Origin: CAWGMT01 sp963823675
Lineage (GTDB): Bacteria > Planctomycetota > Planctomycetia > Isosphaerales > Isosphaeraceae
DNA length: 64,000 nt
Reading direction: 5' to 3'
NCBI GenBank assembly: GCA_963823675.1
Contig: CAWGMT010000020.1
Location: 1-64,000, forward strand
In this document: positions 38,183 through 47,182 of the stretch, piece by piece
Position numbering within the stretch: the stretch's first letter is position 1
How the letters are laid out: each line of letters opens with the position of its first letter
Program-made: the position numbers and the translations under genes
Notes under the pieces: model-generated
The model's input: only the letters and a program-made list of their open reading frames with translations
Database searches by the model: none
Told to the model about the DNA's origin: nothing

Positions 38183-40042
38183 TTGAGCTTCGCCCATCCC
38201 GAGCAACTCTGGCTGTTGCTGATCCTACCGATTCTGACCGTCTGGGCGGTGCGCGGTCGATTCTTGAGCCGGCGGGCCTGGTCCGGACTGGCCCAGCGCG
38301 GCCGCGCACCCCGCGACGGCACTCTGGGATTGATCGCGTGCGCCTCCAGTTTGATTGTCGCAATGGCTCAGCCACGCTGGGGGCACGAGCAGTCGCCTTC
38401 TTTACCGCCGGGTCACGACGTGATCATTGCGATCGACGTCAGTCGGAGCATGGCGGTCGAAGACGCCGTGCCCAACCGCCTGGCACTTGCGGCCCTTGCG
38501 GCCGAAAGCTTGGTGGACGCCCTGTCAGCCGATCCCGCCAACCGCGTAGGCCTGGTCGCATTTGCCGGTCGCGGCGTGGTCCGCTGTCCGTTGACCGAAA
38601 ACCTGGGAGCAGTGCTCGACGCCTTGCACCGGCTCCGACCGGGCGCGGTGCGACCCGGCGGCACCGATCTGGGCGCTGCTCTGGACGCGGCGCTCCAGGC
38701 GATGGGCGCCGAGGAGCATGCCCAGGGCCGAGCGATCGTCCTTTTCTCCGACGGCGAAGATCACGCAGCGAGGTGGAGCGCGCGACTGGAGCGGCTCCGT
38801 CAAGACGATGTTGCCGTCCATGGAGTCGCCATCGGCGATTCCGATCAGGGTCATCCCGTTCCTTCGGGAAAGAATGCCCCGCCGCTCTTGTATCATGGCG
38901 AGTCAGTCCTGTCGCGCCGATCCGACGCTGCCCTGGAACAGATTGCTCGCGAGACGGGCGGCGTGCTCATTCGTCTCGGCTTGGCGTCGATCGATCTCGG
39001 TTCGCTCTACAAGACCAGGATCGAGCCGGCAGCTCGCCGCCGCCGCGAGACATCAGGGAACAAGACCCGCGCCGAGAGGTTCCCGCTCTGCTTGCTGGCC
39101 GCGCTCGGGCTGCTCCTGGCGGGATCTTGCCCGCTCCGCCGCGGCTGGACCTGGAGGTGGACGTCGGCCTGGCCTTGGGTGCTGAGCCGCCGGGCCCCGA
39201 AACTGGGGCTGGGATTGATCGTCGTCGCCGGATGTGCGGCAATCACCGGGGCTGTCGGCCCTGGGAGACGGACCGGCGCAGATCTCGCGGCCGAGGCGGT
39301 CGCTCGCGGCCAGGCAGCCTACTACGAGGGGCGGTTGGAGGAGGCCCTTTCTGCCTTCGAGACGGCGGTTTCGCTCGTTCCTCGGTCGGCGATCCCCCGG
39401 TATGACGCAGCGGCCGCGCTTTTCCAGCTTGGCCGTTACGAAAAAGCCCAGGAGCGCTACCTCGAAGCCGGACAGCTCGCCGATCCACCGTTGCGAACGA
39501 AAATCGATTTTGTGCTGGGCAACACGCGCCTGGCACTTGGTGACATCACGGGAGCGATCGCTGCGTACGACCAATGTCTGTCGTCGACGGCGAGAGGGAC
39601 GGACATTGATTCGGTTCGACGCGATGCCGCAATCAACCGGCAATTCGCACTCGAACAGTCGCAGTCGCTCACGGCTCCGGAAGGGCAAAGCGCAAACGAC
39701 CCGTCCCGGTCTTCGCAGCCGGACCGCAAGGGTGCGCGAAACCGACGAGCCGGCGGGAGCGGCGAGGAGTCGCCCGACGAACAGGGCGAGAACGGGCCGG
39801 ACGCCGGCGGTGGTGGTTCCGGCAAAGGCTCGGAGGCGAATCCCGACCAGCAGCGTCCGCCCCGCAATCGGCGGCGAGTGGGAGGAGCCGGCGGCGCGCG
39901 GTCCTCGCAATCGGGGCCGGCCGGCGAGTCGCCCGAAGATCAGCTCGATGCCGCGCTCGAGCGCATCCATAATGCACAGAACCGCAGACTTCCCGATGAC
40001 GAGCCCGCCGCGTCGGCCAACGATGATCGCAAGGATTGGTGA
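38183..40042 (+). CDS. batB: BatB-like VWA protein with C-terminal TPR region
   Basis: About 619 residues. I chose the TTG at 38183: it makes the protein start SFAHPEQLWLLLILPIL as in BatA/BatB homologues, and GAGGGG lies just before. Next comes a VWA domain with MIDAS DVSRSM and IVLFSDGEDHAA, a transmembrane section (FPLCLLAALGLLLAGSC; LGLGLIVVAGCAAITG), then TPR-like repeats: GQAAYYEGRLEEALSAFETA, AALFQLGRYEKAQERYLEAG and GNTRLALGDITGAIAAYDQC. The end is a Gly/Ser/Arg-rich tail. In many genomes the TPR part is a separate gene (batC); here the two seem fused. Confidence 0.9.
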   Translation: MSFAHPEQLWLLLILPILTVWAVRGRFLSRRAWSGLAQRGRAPRDGTLGLIACASSLIVAMAQPRWGHEQSPSLPPGHDVIIAIDVSRSMAVEDAVPNRLALAALAAESLVDALSADPANRVGLVAFAGRGVVRCPLTENLGAVLDALHRLRPGAVRPGGTDLGAALDAALQAMGAEEHAQGRAIVLFSDGEDHAARWSARLERLRQDDVAVHGVAIGDSDQGHPVPSGKNAPPLLYHGESVLSRRSDAALEQIARETGGVLIRLGLASIDLGSLYKTRIEPAARRRRETSGNKTRAERFPLCLLAALGLLLAGSCPLRRGWTWRWTSAWPWVLSRRAPKLGLGLIVVAGCAAITGAVGPGRRTGADLAAEAVARGQAAYYEGRLEEALSAFETAVSLVPRSAIPRYDAAAALFQLGRYEKAQERYLEAGQLADPPLRTKIDFVLGNTRLALGDITGAIAAYDQCLSSTARGTDIDSVRRDAAINRQFALEQSQSLTAPEGQSANDPSRSSQPDRKGARNRRAGGSGEESPDEQGENGPDAGGGGSGKGSEANPDQQRPPRNRRRVGGAGGARSSQSGPAGESPEDQLDAALERIHNAQNRRLPDDEPAASANDDRKDW

Positions 40043-40177
40043 GATCGGATCCCACCTTGAGGTTCGGCGAATATAGAAATGCTCCGACAATCCCCCGCGG
40101 ATCTTCTCATCGCCGGATCGGGCCGATCCCCTCGAATTCACGAGGGCCACGGGTGCTATTGCTTTGATCGAGCGTCC

Positions 40178-41605
40178 GTGATTCGCCGCGTCGTGCCTTG
40201 GTCTCCGAGCTTCCTGGTCCGCTCCGCGCTCTTGGGCCTGATCTGGCTTCCCGTCCAGCCAGGGACCTTCGCGCAAGACGGCCAGAGCTCCGAATCGCTC
40301 CGAGTGCAGGTGGGCGCAGTGCGCGGTCCCCATTACGCCGGGCAAGGATTAGAGCTGGCGGTGGGCGTGGTCGCGGGCGACGAGCGGCCCAAGGTCGAAC
40401 TGCCTCGGATCGCGGGCGCGCGGGCCTGGTTGATTAGCACCGAATTCAAACCGATCGCAACCAGCGGCATCGGCGCCGTCGTCGCGCAGCGGAACCTGTT
40501 CCTGAGCCGTTTTCGCGTGGTGGCCAGCCGGCCGGGCACACTCGAGATTCCCCCGATAACGGCCCAGATCAATGGCCGATCGGGCCGGAGCCAGCCCAGG
40601 CGCGTCGAAATTCAGCCCGTGCCGCTCGAAGGCCGCCCCGCCGAATTCGGGGGCGGGGTCGGACAATTTACAGCGCGGGCCGAGGCGGTTCCCAGTGTCA
40701 TCCGGTTCGGGCAAGAATTGAATTACCGGATCACGGTCACGGGCCCAGCGGCCTGGGGCATGACCGCTCGGCCCGATCTGGCCCGCTTGCAGAGCCACGA
40801 GGCCGGACTGAGAGTCGCACACGAGCCCGACGAAACGACCAACGAGCCTCCGTCACGCACTTTCGTCTACCACATCCGGCCTACTCGTGCGGGGGCGATT
40901 GTCTTGCCGCCCGTGGTGATCGCTGCGTTCGACCCCGCGGTCAAGCGCTACGTCACCCGAGTCACTTCCAGCGTATCGGTCCGCGTCATCGCGGTTCGTT
41001 CGTTCAACGCGGCGTCGATTGAGGATCTGCAATCACCGGCAGGTCCTGCTCGTGCTCAGTGGGTGGAATGGACTGCCTGGAGTTTGTCGGCCGTTCTCCT
41101 GTGCGGAGCGTCTCTTGCGCTGGCGCGGGCCCGTCGACGCCGCCGCGCCGCGCCGCGCCACGGGCCGGCAGCGGCTCGGGCGTTCGCTGTCCGCCTGGCT
41201 CGAACCCTGGGACGCGCCTCGGGCTATCCGGGACAAGATGAATCGAGCTCCCCCGATCTGGCCGCTCGCGCGAGCGCTTCCGGCTCCCGATGCTGGGTTC
41301 TCGCGCATCGCATTAGCGACGACTTGACCCGGTATCTCGAGCTTGGTGCCGGGCGCCCACCGGGAGCTCTCACACCGATCGAAGCGCGCCAGGGAGTTGC
41401 GGCAGTGACGGGCTCCGAAATCCTGGGCATTGCGGCCGAGCGGCTGGCTGCCCATTGTGATTTAGCTCTCTATCGCGAGCGGAACGGCGACCCCAGTGCG
41501 TCCGATCTGCGCGAATCGGCCCGCCAACTCTTTCAAGCTCTCGGCCGGGTCAAGCTCTCACGCCAGCATGGCCTAGAGCGGCCGCGCCGCGAATTGGAAC
41601 CTTGA
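40178..41605 (+). CDS. batD: BatD-like exported/membrane protein
   Basis: About 475 residues. The GTG start gives a signal peptide FLVRSALLGLIWLPVQPGTF and a cleavage-like AQDGQ; the frame is open to an ATG at 40079, but its added residues look unlike a leader. Beta-rich domains follow with a Bat pattern (VVASRPGTLEIPPITAQING; PTRAGAIVLPPVVIAAFDP). A transmembrane helix is at about 303-323 (WTAWSLSAVLLCGASLALA). The cytosolic tail includes LTPIEARQGVA and RLAAHCDLALYRERNGD. Last gene of purEK-bat; convergent with the helicase. Confidence 0.8.
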   Translation: MIRRVVPWSPSFLVRSALLGLIWLPVQPGTFAQDGQSSESLRVQVGAVRGPHYAGQGLELAVGVVAGDERPKVELPRIAGARAWLISTEFKPIATSGIGAVVAQRNLFLSRFRVVASRPGTLEIPPITAQINGRSGRSQPRRVEIQPVPLEGRPAEFGGGVGQFTARAEAVPSVIRFGQELNYRITVTGPAAWGMTARPDLARLQSHEAGLRVAHEPDETTNEPPSRTFVYHIRPTRAGAIVLPPVVIAAFDPAVKRYVTRVTSSVSVRVIAVRSFNAASIEDLQSPAGPARAQWVEWTAWSLSAVLLCGASLALARARRRRRAAPRHGPAAARAFAVRLARTLGRASGYPGQDESSSPDLAARASASGSRCWVLAHRISDDLTRYLELGAGRPPGALTPIEARQGVAAVTGSEILGIAAERLAAHCDLALYRERNGDPSASDLRESARQLFQALGRVKLSRQHGLERPRRELEP

Positions 41606-41755
41606 AGAAACTTGGCGCATCCGTGCCGATTCTGAAGTCAAGAAGGGCAAAGCGGCATTCTCGGCACCAGCCCACCGCCGCGATGGCGTCGTCGAGCAAA
41701 TTGAGTTGGGCCCGCTCGAGCGTGAAAACTCGGAGCGAGCCCTCACAAGCGTCTA

Positions 41756-42982
41756 CTAAAGCGCGTGGCTGAATGAGCGCGACCTGCTCGTATTGTTGAA
41801 GATTTCACGAGCCGTGGTCTCGGTCTTCGGCCGCGGACGGCTGAATCCCTCGACGTTGAGCGGTGGGATCACCCGGTTGGTCAGGTTTTCGATCGCGGTC
41901 AGCGGTTCGCCCTGGTCGGGGCAGACGAACAGGTAAGCCACCCCATCTTTCCCCATTCGGCCGGTGCGACCGATCCGGTGAACATAGTTCTCGGCGTCAT
42001 CGGGGATATCGTAGTTGATCACGTGGCTGATGTCCTCGACGTCGATGCCGCGGCCGACGACATCGGTCGCGACCAGCACCGTGATCTCTCCGCTGCGGAA
42101 CGCGCGCATGACGCGGTCGCGTGTGGTCTGCGGCAAATCGCCGTGAATCGTGGATACTCCGCGTACGACCTTGCGCAGCCGGTCGGCCAGTCGGTCGGCA
42201 CCTCGCTTGGTGCGGGTGAAGACGATGCACTGCCTCGGGCGGTCTCGCTTGAGCAAGTGCACGAGCAGATCGCATTTCTGGTCCGTATTCACGGTGATGT
42301 AATACTGCTGAATGGTCTCGACGGAAGGCTCGTCCCGAGACAGATTGACCTCGGAGGGTCGATACATGAAACGCTGCGCCAGCTTGCGCACATCCTCGCT
42401 GATCGTTGCCGAGAGGAGCAAGGTCTGGCGTGGACTCGACAGCTTTTTCAGGATCCTCTCGATGTCGGGTCGAAACCCGATGTCGAGCATGCGATCGGCC
42501 TCGTCGAGCACGACGTGCACGATATCACCTAAGTACAACGTGCGGCGCTGGATATGATCCAGCACGCGGCCGGGAGTTCCGACCACGAGGTCGACTCCCC
42601 GCTGCAGCGCTCGGATCTGGCGCTCGATCGGTTCACCACCGAAGACGCCACAGATCGCGACTTGGGTGCCGATCGCGAGTTTTTGCAGCTCCCCCACGAT
42701 CTGCTGAGTCAGTTCGCGGGTCGGCGCCAGGATAATGCCCTGCGGCCCGCGGGTGCGGGATTCGAGCATCTCGATCAAGGGGATGCCAAACGCCGCAGTC
42801 TTGCCCGTTCCCGTCTTGGCCTGGCCAATCACGTCGAGTCCGTCGAGCGCCTGGGGAATCAAGGCCGCTTGAATGGGAGTTGGCGTCGCATACTTGGCTT
42901 GCTTCAGGGCCTTGAGCATGGTCGCGCTCAGGCCCATCGAATGGAACCCGATGGTGGGTTCCTCTGGAACACGTCGGATCAA
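41756..42982 (-). CDS. DEAD-box RNA helicase
   Basis: ATP-dependent RNA helicase, 408 residues. Ordered motifs: Q motif (TPTPIQAALIP), AKTGTGKT (I), PTRELTQQ (Ia), TPGRVLDH (Ib), DEAD (II), SATIS (III), CIVFTRTKRGAD (IV), TDVVGRGIDVED (V) and HRIGRTGRMG (VI). The start is TTG at 42982 with GGAGG about 6 bases before it. The C-terminal extension is only about 40 residues, so it belongs to the short RhlE/CshA-like group. Intact frame. Likely roles are ribosome assembly or RNA decay at low temperature, inferred from family. Confidence 0.95.
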   Translation of the reverse strand: MIRRVPEEPTIGFHSMGLSATMLKALKQAKYATPTPIQAALIPQALDGLDVIGQAKTGTGKTAAFGIPLIEMLESRTRGPQGIILAPTRELTQQIVGELQKLAIGTQVAICGVFGGEPIERQIRALQRGVDLVVGTPGRVLDHIQRRTLYLGDIVHVVLDEADRMLDIGFRPDIERILKKLSSPRQTLLLSATISEDVRKLAQRFMYRPSEVNLSRDEPSVETIQQYYITVNTDQKCDLLVHLLKRDRPRQCIVFTRTKRGADRLADRLRKVVRGVSTIHGDLPQTTRDRVMRAFRSGEITVLVATDVVGRGIDVEDISHVINYDIPDDAENYVHRIGRTGRMGKDGVAYLFVCPDQGEPLTAIENLTNRVIPPLNVEGFSRPRPKTETTAREIFNNTSRSRSFSHAL

Positions 42983-43561
42983 TCAATCCTCCAAAGAAAC
43001 AGTCGATACGGAGTTTTGGGAATGGAGGCCGTGAGTATGGCTCGAGATTCCTTCAAGTTTTCTGACCACCCGCTCTTAACGATTTGAAAGGCAGGGGGCC
43101 GGTCTTCTTGACCATTCAACAAGGGGAGGTCTCTCTCGGACATGTCCGACTTTCGGAGCCGGTTGCCACGACCTTGGCAACAGCCGCTGATTTCACTTCC
43201 TAAGCTCTTGCTATCCTATCCGGTTAGAACGCGTTCGTCAAAGCCAATAGCCCCGAAGGCTCCCAAAGTTCGCGAGCTGCTTTTCGATCGCGAGGTATTT
43301 TCGGAATTTCGGAGGGTTGGATGTTTGATTGTGCCGGACGGGCTGAGTCCGAGAATCTGCGTTTGACGCCTTGCTAGCGGTGACGCTTGCGCGCTAGTTT
43401 CTAATGTGAGTGGGAAAGCGGACATGGGTGGTGTAATAGACCCCCGGCTCGACCGAAGGTTGCGCCTCACTCGTGGCTGGGTTCCCGCCGGGATCGCGCC
43501 CGCCCTACATCGGGGCGTCAAACTATCCTTTCAAGACCCAACGCAACGAGGAGCCAACCCC
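42983..43561. other. Intergenic region upstream of the helicase, no clear gene
   Basis: About 580 bp. A frame at 43142-43366 has no recognised features. GC-rich GCTAGCGGTGACGCTTGCGCGCTAG text at 43371-43396 is nearly palindromic. Promoters for the divergent genes on either side should lie here. Confidence 0.45.
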
Positions 43562-43771
43562 GTGGCCGACCAACCAGCCGCTGCCGCTGAATTGCAGCAG
43601 AAGTATCGACAATTTCTGGACTTGCTGCCGTTGACCCTTTCCCTGGCCGGTCTCCCTCCCAGTGAAGCTCGTCTGTTTGGCGAAGAGCAGATCGAGGCCC
43701 GCGGGATCACGATCAAAGCCGCGTACCGAGTTGCCCGCACAGTCGCGAAAGAATGCCTGGGCGGGTCGTAA
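43562..43771 (+). CDS. Small helical planctomycete protein, hypothetical
   Basis: 69 residues. The GTG at 43562 has GAGGAG about 10 bases upstream; the frame is open further 5' but without coding character. Core: QQKYRQFLDLLPLTLSLAGL, then EEQIEARGITIKAAYRVART. From memory, short proteins with this LLPLTLAIAGLP...AxKVAR pattern occur widely in planctomycetes. Function unknown. Confidence 0.65.
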   Translation: MADQPAAAAELQQKYRQFLDLLPLTLSLAGLPPSEARLFGEEQIEARGITIKAAYRVARTVAKECLGGS

Positions 43772-43951
43772 GAGCGTTGCCGGTCGCGTCTCGTGCGCTT
43801 GCGTGATTCTCTCGATCCGTGCTGTTTGATGCGGAAACGGTAGCCGATAAGACATTCGCGTGACGAATGCGGCCGAGCCGGCAGATCGCCAATCGGTCCA
43901 TGCGATGCGCGCTTGATTCCGGCAACCCACACGCGAAAGGCCCACAACGCG

Positions 43952-44338
43952 ATGATCCTGACGCAGCAATCCAGCCCACGGCCGCGACGCCTCCGAGCCG
44001 CCTTGATCGGGCTTGGCCTTGACAGCGGTGACGACGACAACCGTCTGACCCGCGGTGACCAGAGCCTCATCCTCGGCGGATCGGCCGAAACGCACGCCGA
44101 GCTGCAGGATACCGCATTGAAGATGGAGCGCGAGCTCGACCGGCGCGGGCGGCGACTGGGCGATCTCGATCCCGCCGAGCTCGCTGATCTCGCGACCACC
44201 ATCGACTTACCGGAACTCCACGAAATTGCCTTGCGGCTCAAGGCGGGTCTGGAGCAGCAAGGACGCGCTTTCGATGATCTTTCGGCGGAAGAGCTGACGG
44301 CTTTGTCGGCACCCGCCGCCAGTGACGAGACCGCGTGA
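43952..44338 (+). CDS. Small acidic planctomycete protein, hypothetical
   Basis: About 128 residues from the ATG at 43952. RLRAALIGLGLDSGDDDNRL and TRGDQSLILGGSAETHAELQ are followed by a charged helical part (TALKMERELDRRGRRLGDL; LHEIALRLKAGLEQQGRAF). Similar GDxxxxxGGSxETHxxxQ proteins are known to me from planctomycetes, with no assigned role. Two repeats of the form RLGDLDPAEL and AFDDLSAEEL end it. Confidence 0.65.
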   Translation: MILTQQSSPRPRRLRAALIGLGLDSGDDDNRLTRGDQSLILGGSAETHAELQDTALKMERELDRRGRRLGDLDPAELADLATTIDLPELHEIALRLKAGLEQQGRAFDDLSAEELTALSAPAASDETA

Positions 44339-44425
44339 CCTCTTGCCCTGCGACGTTGCCCCTCGCCAGGCGCAGCCGCTTCCGATCAAGTCGGAAAACC
44401 CACGAGCACGGCGGCACCATCCTCA

Positions 44426-44980
44426 TCACCGGAGGACGTGCCGCCCGGCTCTGCGCCGGCGCTCATTGACCAGTCCCAGAGCTCGCGGCGACTCCTTGAG
44501 AAACTTGATCAACTGCGAGGGAGTGCACCCGAGCTCGTCCGCCGCGGCTTTGGGCTCGTCGCCGCACGCGCAGATCACGTCGAGCGCCTCGGCCAGGAGC
44601 GCGGGGTAATCCTCATGCCCGGGATTGATCTCCAATCGGCCGCGGGCGCACCGTTTTCGCCAGAGCAGAGTGGGCTCATAACGCGTGTGTTCATCGCGGC
44701 GAATCGGGAGCCGAAAAGTTAAAGCCAGCTCGATCCGGAGCCGCAAGAGCGCCACGCGGCGGTTTTCGCCTTGAGTGCGCCGTTCCGACGCCTCGGCCTT
44801 GGTACCGGTCGGACGATGGGTCAAGATCACCGCTGTCTCAACTTTGTTTCGGTTCTGCCCGCCAGGCCCCGAGCGCCGCGCGGCCACAAAATCAATTTCC
44901 GCGGCCAGCTCGTCCGGAGAAAGTGCGGCTGGGTGGCAGGCTGCCCCGGTCCGCGTTGATGTTCGGGAAGTAATGTCCAT
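44426..44980 (-). CDS. Peptide chain release factor-like protein (GGQ domain)
   Basis: 184 residues. The GGQ catalytic loop is intact: RRSGPGGQNRNKVETAVILT. The GGQ domain covers about residues 20-115, without the N-terminal codon-recognition domains of RF1/RF2, so the protein is related to ArfB/RF-H-like rescue hydrolases. Instead of a basic ArfB tail it ends with a helical part (DEPKAAADELGCTPSQLIKF) and a basic stretch (NERRRRAGRHVLR). It may release nascent peptides on stalled ribosomes, which is inference. Confidence 0.85.
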   Translation of the reverse strand: MDITSRTSTRTGAACHPAALSPDELAAEIDFVAARRSGPGGQNRNKVETAVILTHRPTGTKAEASERRTQGENRRVALLRLRIELALTFRLPIRRDEHTRYEPTLLWRKRCARGRLEINPGHEDYPALLAEALDVICACGDEPKAAADELGCTPSQLIKFLKESPRALGLVNERRRRAGRHVLR

Positions 44981-45068
44981 CGAGAAAGCGTAAGATGAGG
45001 ATCAAGTATTCCTGAGACGCGTGGGTCGGGCCCTGCTCTTAATCTTAATCTTGCCCTGAATCTTACGA

Positions 45069-46110
45069 ATGACTCGGCCAAGCTGGAAAGGGTGGACGCT
45101 TGCCGTGATCAAGGCGATCGTGGCGATCGTGGTGCTCTGGGCTGTCGGACGGCATGTGCTCCATGCCTGGAATGACCTCCGCCGTCAGGGCACTTCGCTC
45201 CACTTTGAGCCAACGTGGCTGGTCGGGTCGGGTCTGCTCTATCTGGCCGGGCTTGTAGCCTTTGGGCGGTTCTACGAACGCATCTTGCATGCGAGCGCCA
45301 CCCCCGTGCGGCTTGGCCCTGCATTACGGGCCTACCTGCTCAGCCACCTGGGCAAGTACGTGCCCGGCAAGGCGATGGTCGTGGTCGTCCGCGCTGGATT
45401 GGCCGTTCAGCACGGGGCCCGACCCTCGACGGCGGCCTTCGCCACGTTCTATGAGACGCTCGTGATGATGGCCGCCGGCGGCGTGGTCGCCGCAGCCGGG
45501 TTCACAACGGCCGCGGGCTCGGAGCGCGTCGAACCTGAAATTGCCCGCGTGGGGAGATGTCAACCTTCCGTTCTACAGGATGGTTGCCCTGGCGGGTCTC
45601 GCATTAGGTCTGGGCTTTCTCGTCCTGGTCATACCGCCGATTTTCGGCCGGCTGGCGCGACTGGTCAGCCTGCCGATACCGGGAGTGGGGCCCGAGGCGT
45701 TGCCGCGCCTCACGGCCGGGCTGCTGTTTCGGGGTCTCTTGTGGTCGGCGGCCGGCTGGATCTTGCTGGGCTTCAGTCAGTTGGCGGTCGTGCGTGCGTT
45801 TGATCGCGCCGGGGCCGAGCGTTTGCTCGAGCTCGGCCTGGGGCCTGTGGTCATCGCCGGGGTCGCCCTGGCGACGGTCGCCGGGTTTCTGGTCGCAGTC
45901 CTCCCAGGCGGCTTGGGGGTACGAGAAGGCGTCCTGATGTCGGTACTGGCCCCAGCCCTGGGCACCCAGGCGTCGGTCATCGCGGCCCTGGCATTGCGTC
46001 TGGTCTGGGTGATCGCCGAGCTGGCTGTCGGGGCCCTGTTGGTCGCCTGGCCGCGACCCAAGAAAGCCGCGCTCGATCCTCCGCTAGAGACAGGTCAAAG
46101 TGGCTCATGA
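45069..46110 (+). CDS. Lysylphosphatidylglycerol synthase-type membrane protein, one frameshift
   Basis: About 347 residues, multi-spanning (about 7-8 helices). It resembles the membrane (flippase-like, UPF0104/AglD) domain of MprF without the synthase domain. YLLSHLGKYVPGKAMVVVVR is a family hallmark. The first frame ends at 45803; from about 45530 the second frame carries the helices PFYRMVALAGLALGLGFLVL and ALATVAGFLVAVLPGGLGVREG, the second hallmark. The stop overlaps the glycosyltransferase start in ATGA. Probably handles a lipid-linked substrate for its neighbours. Confidence 0.88.
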
Positions 46111-47096
46111 TCAGCGTCATCGTGCCGGTCCACAACGAGGAGCAGAGCCTTTCGGTCCTGTATGGCGAGCTCGATGCCGTTTTCGCGGCAGGCGCTCTCG
46201 GGCCGGCCGAGTTCATCTTCGTCGATGACGGCAGTCGCGACGGTTCCTGGAACGTCCTGGCGGGGATTTGCCAGCGCGATTCTCGGGTCAAGGCGATCCG
46301 GTTTCGCCGAAACTTTGGCAAGGCAGCGGCTCTGGTGGCCGCGTTTCAAGCGGCCGGCGGCGACCTTGTTTTCACACTCGATGCCGACCTTCAAGACGAT
46401 CCCGCGGAAATTCCCCGGTTCCTGGCCGAGCTCGCAGGAGGCCACGACGTCATCAGCGGCTGGAAGAAGACCCGCCACGACCCCTGGCATAAGGTTTATC
46501 CCAGCCGGGTCTTCAACTGGCTGGTCAGCAGCCTGACCGGCTGTCGCTTGCACGACCACAATTGCGGGTTCAAACTCTACCGCAGCGCGGTGCTGAAGGA
46601 GGTCGGGATCTACGGCGAGCTGCACCGATTCATTCCCGTCCTGGCGCATGCACGAGGCTTCCGAGTCGGCGAGATCGCGGTCCATCATCGGGCCCGCCGC
46701 CACGGCGTCTCGAAGTACGGGTTCTCGCGGTTTCTCAAGGGCTTTCTCGACTTGCTGACCGTCCGATTCTTGACCCGCTTCAGCCAGCGGCCGCTGCACG
46801 TTCTGGGTGGCATCGGTCTGTTCCTTTTCGGGCTGGGCGGCCTGGGCATGGTCTACCTGGCCGTGTTGTGGCTCGATCCCAGGAACCGGCCGATCGGCGA
46901 TCGGCCGCTGCTGTTGTACTCGTTCGCAAACCTCGTCGTGGGCGCCCAGCTCGTGAGCCTGGGCATCCTGGCCGAGCTGGTCACCGCTTACAACATCCGC
47001 GCCGAGGATACCTACAGCATCGCCGAGACGATCCCCAGCAATGGACGCGAGAGCTCGCCCGAAGAGCAAAGTCCCGGCGCGGGAGCGTGGCGTTGA
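46107..47096 (+). CDS. Family 2 glycosyltransferase (polyprenyl-phosphate type)
   Basis: 329 residues. N-terminal GT-A domain: SVIVPVHNEEQSLSVLY, FIFVDDGSRDGSW, IRFRRNFGKAAAL, and FTLDADLQDDP with the DxD metal motif. Two C-terminal helices (LGGIGLFLFGLGGLGMVYLA; LLYSFANLVVGAQLVSLGIL) give the dolichol/undecaprenyl-phosphate glycosyltransferase layout. Probably loads a sugar onto polyprenyl phosphate. Middle gene of a three-gene envelope cluster. Confidence 0.93.
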   Translation: MISVIVPVHNEEQSLSVLYGELDAVFAAGALGPAEFIFVDDGSRDGSWNVLAGICQRDSRVKAIRFRRNFGKAAALVAAFQAAGGDLVFTLDADLQDDPAEIPRFLAELAGGHDVISGWKKTRHDPWHKVYPSRVFNWLVSSLTGCRLHDHNCGFKLYRSAVLKEVGIYGELHRFIPVLAHARGFRVGEIAVHHRARRHGVSKYGFSRFLKGFLDLLTVRFLTRFSQRPLHVLGGIGLFLFGLGGLGMVYLAVLWLDPRNRPIGDRPLLLYSFANLVVGAQLVSLGILAELVTAYNIRAEDTYSIAETIPSNGRESSPEEQSPGAGAWR

Positions 47097-47182
47097 CACG
47101 AGGGCCGCGAACCCGGATCTTGAGTCTTCATGACCAAGAATCGACCTCGAACCAAGATCCACGCCCCAACGAGACTTCATCC

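Noticed and set aside
39053..40345. 430-codon minus-strand frame over batB
   Set aside because: Antisense shadow of the TPR region; low-complexity Arg/Gly/Ala.
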